Part shown: one piece after another, positions 42,161 to 48,344 of the stretch
How positions within the stretch are numbered: the stretch's first letter is position 1
Layout: each line of letters starts with the position of its first letter
Source of the DNA: Thermodesulfobacteriota bacterium
GTDB taxonomy: Bacteria > Desulfobacterota > BSN033 > UBA1163
DNA length: 48,344 nt
Direction: 5' to 3'
Assembly (NCBI GenBank): GCA_026415035.1
Contig: JAOAHX010000023.1
Location: forward strand, 1 to 48,344
Notes under the pieces: generated by a model
What the model saw: the letters and a program-made list of their open reading frames with translations, nothing else
What the model was told of the DNA's origin: nothing
The model's database searches: none
Program-made: the position numbers and the translations under genes

Positions 42161-43762
42161 ATGTCATTTTTTATTTCATGGAGGAAGGCGGCAGCGCCAA
42201 CGTTATTGGGGATAACCACCCTATGCGCGATTTTTGCTCTTGCCTCCTCTGGTGAGGGGCAAACCCTAACGGCCGTGATGCATTCCGGTTTGAGGGTCCT
42301 CGACCCAATCGTCACCACGGCCCACATCGTCCGGAACCATGGCTACATGATCTACGATACCCTGCTGGGGACGGACGCTCATGGGAAAATCCAGCCTCAA
42401 ATGGTGGAGAAGTGGACGGTATCCGCCGATGGAAAGACCTATACTTTCACCTTGCGGAGCGGTCTGAAATGGCACGACGGCCTGCCGGTCAAGGCCGAGG
42501 ATTGCGTGGCATCGATCAAGCGCTTTGCGGAACAGGACAAGATGGGCCAGATCATGATGACCCTGGTGACGGCCATGAAGGTTTTGGATGACCGGACCTT
42601 CCAAATCGTGGTCAAGGAGCCGACCGACACCGTGCTGACCGCCTTGGCCAAACCGAGCGGCCTCGTCTGTTTCATGATGCCGAAGCGGATCGCCGAAACC
42701 CCTCCCACCACGCCGATCAAGGAACATATCGGCTCGGGCCCCTTTAAATTTGTCTCCGCAGAATTCAAGCCCGGCCTCAAAGCCGTATACGAGAAGAACA
42801 AGGACTACGTCCCCCGGAGCGAACCCCCGAGCGGAAGCGCCGGGGGAAAGGTCGTTCATGTGGATCGGGTCGAATGGGTGACCATGCCCGATCACATGAC
42901 CGCGGTCAACGCCCTCCTGGCCGGAGAGATCGACTACATGGAGTGGGTGCCTTACGACCTCCTGCCCATGGTCGAGGGGAAGAAAGAGATCGTCGTGACG
43001 GTGATGGAGAAACAGGGTTTCCAGACGATGCTCCGCTTCAACCATCTCCATCCGCCCTTCAACAATAAGCTCGCCCGTCAGGCGGCCATGTATGCCATCA
43101 GCCAGGAAGAGGTTTTGAAGGCCCAGGTGGGTAACCCCAAATACTATCGGACCTGCCCTGCCGTCTTCGGTTGCGGAACGCCTTTCGAAAGCTCCTGGGG
43201 CGCGGAGATGGTGGTCGGAGCCAATCTCGAAAAGGCCAGGGAACTCCTGAAAGAGGCCAAGTACGATGGGTCGCCGGTGGTCCTCCTCCAGCCCACGGAC
43301 GTCTTCACCATTCGGGCCCAACCCTTAGTGATCGCCTCGGCCCTCCGGAAGGTCGGGTTCAACGTCGACATGCAGGCGATGGATTGGATGACGGTGGTGA
43401 CCCGCCGAGCCAATATGGAACCGCCCGCCAAAGGCGGTTGGAACCTCCACTGCACCAACTGGCTGATCGTCGAGATCATGGACCCCCTGCGATCGCCCAT
43501 CGCTGCAGCCAACGGTCCGAAGGCCTGGTTCGGCTGGCCCGACGTCCCGAAGATCGAAGAACTCCGTCTGAGATTGGCCCGTACCCTGAAACCGGCGGAA
43601 CAGAAAAAACTGGTCGAAGAGATCCACAAACTGGTGATCGAAGAAGGGGTCCTCTTGCCGCTCGGGGAATTCTACATTCCGAGCGCCTATCGCTCGACCC
43701 TGACGGGCATTGTCGACTCTCCCGTTCCCTTCTTCTGGAACATTAAAAAGGCCGCAAAGTGA
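42161..43762 (+). CDS. Peptide/nickel-type ABC importer substrate-binding protein
   Basis: The product has 533 residues from MSFFISWRKAAAPTLLGITT, with an excellent ribosome site (AAAGGAGG, 42146-42153). A frame extended to 42128 would translate the ribosome site. A signal peptide ends near ALASSGEGQ. The SBP_bac_5 pattern is clear: MIYDTLLGTDAHGKIQPQMV, WTVSADGKTYTFTLRSGLKW and HDGLPVKAEDCVASIKRFAE. It binds the solute in the periplasm for the permeases downstream. The ligand is not evident; such proteins near metabolic genes can also bind opines or aromatic-linked amides. Confidence 0.93.
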   Translation: MSFFISWRKAAAPTLLGITTLCAIFALASSGEGQTLTAVMHSGLRVLDPIVTTAHIVRNHGYMIYDTLLGTDAHGKIQPQMVEKWTVSADGKTYTFTLRSGLKWHDGLPVKAEDCVASIKRFAEQDKMGQIMMTLVTAMKVLDDRTFQIVVKEPTDTVLTALAKPSGLVCFMMPKRIAETPPTTPIKEHIGSGPFKFVSAEFKPGLKAVYEKNKDYVPRSEPPSGSAGGKVVHVDRVEWVTMPDHMTAVNALLAGEIDYMEWVPYDLLPMVEGKKEIVVTVMEKQGFQTMLRFNHLHPPFNNKLARQAAMYAISQEEVLKAQVGNPKYYRTCPAVFGCGTPFESSWGAEMVVGANLEKARELLKEAKYDGSPVVLLQPTDVFTIRAQPLVIASALRKVGFNVDMQAMDWMTVVTRRANMEPPAKGGWNLHCTNWLIVEIMDPLRSPIAAANGPKAWFGWPDVPKIEELRLRLARTLKPAEQKKLVEEIHKLVIEEGVLLPLGEFYIPSAYRSTLTGIVDSPVPFFWNIKKAAK

Positions 43763-43766
43763 CCCC

Positions 43767-44708
43767 ATGCTGTCCTACATCGCACGGCGCCTACTCGCCA
43801 CCATTCCCGTCATGGGAATGGTGGCGGCCATCGTATTCGCCATCCTGAGGCTGACACCTGGCGACCCAGCGGCCATCCTCGCAGGGGACGCAGCGACCCC
43901 CCAGCAATTGGAAAGGATACGCAATCAGATGGGGCTGGACCGTCCCATCCACATTCAGTTCCTCCTTTGGTTGGGGCAACTCCTTCGAGGCGATCTGGGG
44001 GTCTCCCTCATCTCGGGCACCTCCGTAGGCGGGATGATCGCCGACCGTTTCGGTCCCTCTTTGGCCCTGGCTCTCTCCACGATCCTCTTCACGGTCCTCA
44101 TCGCGATCCCCTTAGGGGTGATCGCTGCCTGGAGGCAGGGGACCCTTCTCGATCGGGCCGTGATGGCCTTCTCCGTCCTCGGATTTTCGACCCCCGTTTT
44201 CGTCACAGGCTACCTGCTGGTTTTTCTCTTTTCCATCAAGTTCGGCTGGTTCCCCGTCCAGGGTTACCGACCTCTCGCTTCTGGGTTCTGGCCCTTTTAC
44301 CACAGGCTGATCCTGCCGACCCTGGCCCTAAGCACCATCTACATCGCGCTGGTGGCCCGCATCACCCGCACGAGCGTCCTTGAGGTGATGGGAGAGGACT
44401 ACATCCGGACGGCCAGGGCGAAGGGCGTCAGAGAGAGCGCGGTTCTGATCCGGCATGCCCTTCGCAACGCCGCCGTCCCCATCGCCACCATCGTCGGGAT
44501 CGGCCTGGCCATGTTGATCAGCGGCGTCGTGGTCACAGAGTCGGTCTTCAATCTCCCTGGACTGGGACGCCTGGTCGTGGAAGCCGTCCTGGCCCGTGAT
44601 TATCCGGTGATCCAGGGTCTGATTCTGCTCTTCTCTTTGATCTACATCCTGATAAACCTTGCCGTCGACATCCTCTACACCCTTTTCGATCCCAGGATTC
44701 GTTACTGA
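43767..44708 (+). CDS. ABC importer permease (DppB type)
   Basis: The product has 313 residues from MLSYIARRLLATIPVMGMVA. It has the family's N-terminal segment, then TPGDPAAILAGDAATPQQLE, and the EAA loop VMGEDYIRTARAKGVRESAV that contacts the ATPase. Six membrane segments are expected. It begins five bases after the binding-protein stop codon. Confidence 0.94.
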   Translation: MLSYIARRLLATIPVMGMVAAIVFAILRLTPGDPAAILAGDAATPQQLERIRNQMGLDRPIHIQFLLWLGQLLRGDLGVSLISGTSVGGMIADRFGPSLALALSTILFTVLIAIPLGVIAAWRQGTLLDRAVMAFSVLGFSTPVFVTGYLLVFLFSIKFGWFPVQGYRPLASGFWPFYHRLILPTLALSTIYIALVARITRTSVLEVMGEDYIRTARAKGVRESAVLIRHALRNAAVPIATIVGIGLAMLISGVVVTESVFNLPGLGRLVVEAVLARDYPVIQGLILLFSLIYILINLAVDILYTLFDPRIRY

Positions 44709-44716
44709 CCAGATCC

Positions 44717-45652
44717 ATGTCGGAGAATCTGAAAGAAAGTCGGACAGAAAGAACCTCGAGGGGCCTTCCCGGTCCATCGGAAAACGGTTCGATCCCATCG
44801 CCGGAGGGCGAATCCTTTCTCCTCGGACACTTTAAAAGAACGGTCTTGAAAGGGCCCTCCCTTTTGGCTCTTTTGGTGGTTGGGACCATCGGATTAGTGG
44901 CCCTCCTCGCCCCCTTTCTGAGCACGAGCGATCCCATCGCCCTCAATCCCGCCCAACGCCTGAAACCACCCTCCTTCGCCCATTGGTTTGGGACAGACTC
45001 ATACGGTCGAGATATTTACTCCAGGGTCATTTACGGTTCCAGGGTCTCCCTCGTAGTCGGCTTGGGCGCCGCCCTGATGAGCGTTGCGATCGGATTGCTC
45101 ATCGGAATGATCGCGGGATTTATCCGTTTGGCCGATGCTTTCATCATGCGTTTCATGGACGGGCTGATGGCCATTCCCGGCATCCTCTTGGCGATCGCCA
45201 TGGTTTCCGTCGCGGGGGCAAGTCTGTTCACGGTCCTCGTGGCCATCACCATTCCCGAAATCCCGCGGGTGGTGAGGCTCGTGCGGGGGGTGATTCTGAC
45301 CGTCAAGAACGAACCTTATGTGGAAGCCGCCCTTTCCCTCGGGACACCCATCCCAATCCTCCTCCTCCGCCACATGCTTCCCAACACCATCCCTCCGGCG
45401 ATTGTCCAGGGGACCTATATCTTCGCCTCGGCGATTCTGACCGAGGCCATCCTCGGCTTTTTGGGAGCGGGCATCCCGCCGGAGAACCCCTCCTGGGGAA
45501 ATATCATGGCCGAGGGAAGGATGTTCTTCCAATTGATGCCAGGGCTCATCCTCTATCCCGGCCTCTTTCTCTCCCTGACGGTATTGAGCGTAAACGTTCT
45601 GGGCGATGCCATGCGGGACGCCCTCGACCCAAGGATGGCTCGGAGGTTGTGA
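44717..45652 (+). CDS. ABC importer permease (DppC type)
   Basis: The product has 311 residues. It has the DppC features FGTDSYGRDIYSRVIYGSRV near residue 90 and an EAA loop PYVEAALSLGTPIPILLLRH. The C-terminus has FLGAGIPPENPSWGNIMAEG. A hydrophilic N-terminal 35 residues precede the first membrane segment. It starts eight bases after the DppB-type gene. Confidence 0.94.
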   Translation: MSENLKESRTERTSRGLPGPSENGSIPSPEGESFLLGHFKRTVLKGPSLLALLVVGTIGLVALLAPFLSTSDPIALNPAQRLKPPSFAHWFGTDSYGRDIYSRVIYGSRVSLVVGLGAALMSVAIGLLIGMIAGFIRLADAFIMRFMDGLMAIPGILLAIAMVSVAGASLFTVLVAITIPEIPRVVRLVRGVILTVKNEPYVEAALSLGTPIPILLLRHMLPNTIPPAIVQGTYIFASAILTEAILGFLGAGIPPENPSWGNIMAEGRMFFQLMPGLILYPGLFLSLTVLSVNVLGDAMRDALDPRMARRL

Positions 45653-45705
45653 CCGGTGCGAAGGCCATCCACAGAGGGTTTAAGGAATTCCGAGGACGCC
45701 ATCCG

Positions 45706-47361
45706 ATGAATCCTGAGATCAACACCAGGGTCTTGATCGTCGACGATCTGTCGGTGGCTGTGGTAGGAGCCTCCACAGTCCACAGGGTGGTCGAAAACGT
45801 CAGCTTCGATGTGCGATCGGGCGAGACCCTCTGTGTCGTGGGCGAGTCAGGATCGGGGAAATCGGTCACCGCGCTTTCCATCATGGGTTTGCTTCCCAAG
45901 GGGGCCCTCGAACCCCATGGGGCCATCTACGTCGACGGCGAAGACGTTTTGGCGGCGAGTCAGAGGCGGCTCCGGGAACTCCGGGCCACGCGCATGGCCA
46001 TGGTCTTTCAGGAGCCGATGACCGCACTCAACCCGGTCCAGCCCGTTGGCAACCAGATCGATGAGGTCCTGCGTGTCCATACCCGGCTTTCCAAAAAAGA
46101 GCGCCGCGAAAGGGTCTTGGAGATGCTCGATGCCGTCCACCTGCCCGATGTGAGACACCTATACGAGGCCTATCCTCACCAACTCTCAGGGGGGCAGCGC
46201 CAGCGGATCGTCATCGCCATGGCCTTGATCCTCAACCCGAAGCTCCTAATCGCGGATGAACCCACCACCGCTCTAGACGTCACCACGCAGAAACAGATCC
46301 TCTCTCTCATCCGGGAACTCCAGGAAAAACACCAGACGGCCGTGATGTTCATCACCCACGATTTCGGGGTCGTAGCGGAAATTGCGGATCGGATCGTGGT
46401 CATGAACCGCGGCCGGGTCGTGGAGACTGGAAGGAAGGAAGAGATCCTATCCAGTCCTCGCCAACCCTATACCAGAATACTGATCTCTTCTGTGCCGAGC
46501 CTGATCCCAAAGAGTCGTCAGAAGCCCACCGGAGGAACCGTCCTTCGGGTCAGGGGCTTGAGCAAGATTTTCGCAGAAAGGAGGTTCTTGGCCGCCCGTC
46601 GCACGGTCGTGGCCGCCCGGGAAGTCGATCTGACGATCCAACGGGGGGAAATCGTCGGGGTGGTGGGCGAGTCGGGTTCGGGCAAATCGACGGTGGCCCG
46701 CTGCATCGTGCGGCTGATCGAACCTACCTCTGGCTCCATCTTCATCGATTCGACCGACTTAGCCAAACTCTCCTGGAAAAAATTAAGGCCCTTCCGGAAA
46801 CGGATCCAGATCATCTTTCAGGATCCCTACCGGTCCCTCAATCCCAGGCGACAGGTAGGGGATTCGCTGGTCGAAGGCCTGTTGAATTTTGGAACGCCCC
46901 GGTCCCAGGCCCTGGCGAAAGTCCGAGAGCTACTGCGGCTGGTGGGGATGGATCCCGACTGCCTTCAGAGGTTCCCCCACCAATTCTCCGGAGGAGAACG
47001 CCAGCGCCTTTGCATCGCCCGTGCGCTCACCCTCGATCCAGATATCTTGGTCGCGGACGAGCCGGTTTCCTCTCTCGATGTCTCGGTGCAGGCCCAGGTA
47101 TTGAAGTTGATCGAAGAGATCCGAGAACGAACCGGCGTCGCCGTCCTCTTCATCACCCACGACTTGCGGGTGGCAGCCCAGATCTGCGACACGATCGTGG
47201 TCATGCAGAGGGGCCGCCTCGTCGAGGCCGGCGCCGCGGAGGAGGTCCTGACCTCCCCACGTGAAGAATATACGCGTACTCTGATCGAGGCAGCCCCCGG
47301 CCGCCACTGGGATTTTCAGAACTTCAGACCGCTCTTGACAAAGGTCGCTCTGACCCCCTGA
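45706..47361 (+). CDS. Fused dual ATPase of the ABC importer (DppD-DppF)
   Basis: The product has 551 residues. The start I chose is the ATG at 45706 (MNPEINTRVLIVDDLSVAVV). The open frame runs much further upstream, but only as a shadow of the permease gene. Two complete nucleotide-binding domains are joined: first Walker A GESGSGKSV, signature LSGGQRQR and Walker B LLIADEP; second Walker A GESGSGKST, signature FSGGERQR and Walker B ILVADEP. H-loops (FITHDFG and FITHDLR) follow each. Fusion of the two ATPases occurs in GsiA/YejF-type systems. It ends the operon. Confidence 0.93.
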   Translation: MNPEINTRVLIVDDLSVAVVGASTVHRVVENVSFDVRSGETLCVVGESGSGKSVTALSIMGLLPKGALEPHGAIYVDGEDVLAASQRRLRELRATRMAMVFQEPMTALNPVQPVGNQIDEVLRVHTRLSKKERRERVLEMLDAVHLPDVRHLYEAYPHQLSGGQRQRIVIAMALILNPKLLIADEPTTALDVTTQKQILSLIRELQEKHQTAVMFITHDFGVVAEIADRIVVMNRGRVVETGRKEEILSSPRQPYTRILISSVPSLIPKSRQKPTGGTVLRVRGLSKIFAERRFLAARRTVVAAREVDLTIQRGEIVGVVGESGSGKSTVARCIVRLIEPTSGSIFIDSTDLAKLSWKKLRPFRKRIQIIFQDPYRSLNPRRQVGDSLVEGLLNFGTPRSQALAKVRELLRLVGMDPDCLQRFPHQFSGGERQRLCIARALTLDPDILVADEPVSSLDVSVQAQVLKLIEEIRERTGVAVLFITHDLRVAAQICDTIVVMQRGRLVEAGAAEEVLTSPREEYTRTLIEAAPGRHWDFQNFRPLLTKVALTP

Positions 47362-47700
47362 CTTTCTTAACAAATCTATGAATTCCTTCATGAAGCATCC
47401 CTACACACAAACGGCATAGTCCAAAATTTAAGGGCACTCTCGAAAAAAGTGCCTCTCCCCATCCCTCATTTCCAACACCATAAGAGGACGAAGGGGTTCG
47501 AGGCCCCACCGGCGAAAACATCTCAACATATGTTTTCTTCTTGCACCATTCAAACCTTCCTCTGAAACTCCTTGTCGAAATAGGTTGAATAAGAGCCCAG
47601 GAGAACCCTCGCCAACCTGAGATCCTCTGCCCCGCTCCCGTCCCTATCCGCCAACTAATCCCTAATCTCTAATCTCTAATCCCTCCGACCGAAGGTCGCC
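47362..47700. other. Non-coding stretch before the CRISPR array, with a solo cassette end
   Basis: There is no gene. A short hairpin GGCACT/AGTGCC (47433-47453) and an AT-rich inverted repeat GAAAACAT/ATGTTTTC (47514-47537) may terminate the importer transcript. From about 47655 to 47700 a run of CCCTAATCTCTAATC-type repeats and CGACC-GAA-GGTCG copies the right end of the cassette found at 47799-48267. Confidence 0.55.
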
Positions 47701-47798
47701 GTCGCAATCCCTTCTTAATCAGGTCTCTCTCTCCAACCGTGATTCCTTGGGGGTCATGGTACTGGGAGGATCTGTCGCAATCCCTTCTTAATCAGGTC

Positions 47799-48267
47799 GG
47801 CCCGCAAGGCGGGAAGGGATCAGACATCAGGGATTTAGGGATGAGCTTTCGAGATAAGACCTACCATCTTGTTCAACATCTTCAAGATCTCCCCCACCAA
47901 AGCCTCCCGATCACGATATGTCTCCTCATCCATCCACCCTAAATCATAAGCCTTAACCAACCAATTGAGCGTCTCCGTCGCAGACCCCCTGGCAACCATT
48001 AAATAATGCACATACTCCCTCCCCCTACGGCGACCAAAACCCTCACTGATATTGGCACTAATCGACCCAGAAGACCTCAACACCTGATCCGCAAGGACTC
48101 GCCCCGCTACCCCCCTCGGAAATCTCCCCACATCTTTCACTATACTCAAAAATAGCTCATGACTCTTCTGCCAAACCACCAAATCCCGAAAATCCCTCAC
48201 CCTCTCCAAAACCAATCCCCCTTATCCCTAATCCCTGATCCCTAACTCCTCCCGACCGAAGGTCGCC
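47799..48267. mobile_element. IVS-type four-helix-bundle cassette inserted in a CRISPR repeat
   Basis: The 469-bp segment sits between a 25-nt partial repeat and a full repeat whose first 25 nt are identical to it, as if the insertion had duplicated its target. Each end, read inward, is GG, then a 5-bp stem/3-nt loop hairpin (CCCGC-AAG-GCGGG on the left; CGACC-TTC-GGTCG on the right), then GGGATCAGGGATTAGGGAT-like inverted repeats. The only gene inside is the four-helix-bundle protein. Confidence 0.6.
47835..48215 (-). CDS. Four-helix-bundle protein of the 23S rRNA intervening-sequence (IVS) family
   Basis: The product has 126 residues. It shows the family pattern: RDFRDLVVWQKSHELFLSIV at the start, SSGSISANISEGFGRRRGRE near residues 48-67, and YLMVARGSATETLNWLVKAY, with C-terminal LGWMDEETYRD. 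The relatives are encoded in 23S rRNA intervening sequences, and as Avd they assist diversity-generating retroelements. Their molecular role is unclear. The frame opens with TTG at 48215; nearby TTG or GTG codons are alternatives. It is the only gene in the inserted cassette. Confidence 0.88.
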   Translation of the reverse strand: MVLERVRDFRDLVVWQKSHELFLSIVKDVGRFPRGVAGRVLADQVLRSSGSISANISEGFGRRRGREYVHYLMVARGSATETLNWLVKAYDLGWMDEETYRDREALVGEILKMLNKMVGLISKAHP

Positions 48268-48344
48268 GTCGCAATCCCTTCTTAATCAGGTCTCTCTCTC
48301 CAACGACTGGGCATACTGAAAGGAGGGTGGATGATGCAGTTGTC

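Larger units (their letters stand above)
47701..48344. CRISPR. Edge of a CRISPR array (37-nt repeats), interrupted by an inserted cassette
   Basis: Two exact copies of a 37-nt repeat starting GTCGCAATCCCTTCTTAATC and ending CTCTCCAAC lie at 47701-47737 and 48268-48304. A 25-nt partial copy lies at 47774-47798. A 36-nt spacer (47738-47773) separates the first two, and a spacer of at least 40 nt runs from 48305 to the window end. Read on the minus strand the repeat ends in GGGATTGCGAC, so the crRNA tag would be ATTGCGAC as in Cas6-processed type I/III arrays. That makes the minus strand the likely crRNA strand and this the leader-distal end, with the bulk of the array beyond the window. Confidence 0.85.

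Noticed and set aside
44983-45705. Upstream extension of the fused ATPase to 792 residues
   Set aside because: The added part is an out-of-frame reading of the DppC-type permease gene. Family similarity begins just after the ATG at 45706.
47514-47537. GAAAACAT/ATGTTTTC inverted repeat as an operator
   Set aside because: Only AT-rich hairpin pairing is visible and there is no regulator or promoter beside it. A weak terminator is equally likely.

Overview
The window looks like a contig from a strictly anaerobic, GC-rich bacterium of the Desulfobacterota (deltaproteobacterial) type, close in gene content to syntrophic or metal- or sulfate-reducing aromatic degraders. The grounds are a tungsten class II benzoyl-CoA reductase cluster with two selenocysteine codons, an EtfAB plus membrane Fe-S/cytochrome b electron outlet, an outer-membrane RND pump and two CRISPR-related loci. 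No taxonomic search could be run. Bases 1-17 are not genomic: they match the Tn5/Nextera mosaic end, so the contig really begins at base 18.

Left edge (18-3203, minus strand): a fragment of a CRISPR type III-like locus reading cas6, then a Card1/Can2-like CARF nuclease, then a Cas10-like cyclase/polymerase-fold protein cut by the contig end. 3471-16051 (minus): one long probable operon of a small DUF2080/AbrB-like protein, a GNAT acetyltransferase, bamB, bamC, bamD, bamE (UGA = Sec), bamF (UGA = Sec), a cytochrome b/HdrD-like ETF:quinone oxidoreductase, etfB and etfA. etfA carries a one-base frameshift. Two sigma70-type promoters stand in front. The proposed logic is that BamB-F drive benzoyl-CoA dearomatisation by flavin-based electron bifurcation, while EtfAB and the membrane protein carry electrons from acyl-CoA dehydrogenation to the quinone pool.

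16184-24018 (minus): tRNA-Gly and tRNA-Cys, pgsA, a lytic transglycosylase, and a tetR-tolC-adaptor-RND efflux operon with candidate TetR operators. 24013-34704 (minus): a DUF488/PhoU-like/EndoQ/DUF763/EF-Tu-domain-like group of archaeal flavour, then a chain with glycosyltransferase 9, TPR, BON-like, response regulator, M23 peptidase, galT-like, a zinc-ribbon protein and trmFO. A B12-binding radical SAM gene (34758-36074, plus) converges on topA, followed by dprA and a LysM protein on the minus strand.

40680-41855 holds an unknown protein whose first codons lie in the end of a decayed REP-associated (Y1) transposase element. 42161-47361 (plus) is a peptide/nickel-type ABC importer operon with its two ATPases fused. 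The right edge (47701-48344) is the start of a CRISPR array in which one repeat is interrupted by a ~469-bp cassette carrying a 23S-rRNA-IVS-type four-helix-bundle gene. The cassette is flanked by hairpins and by a 25-nt duplication of the repeat. This is the most unusual structure in the window.
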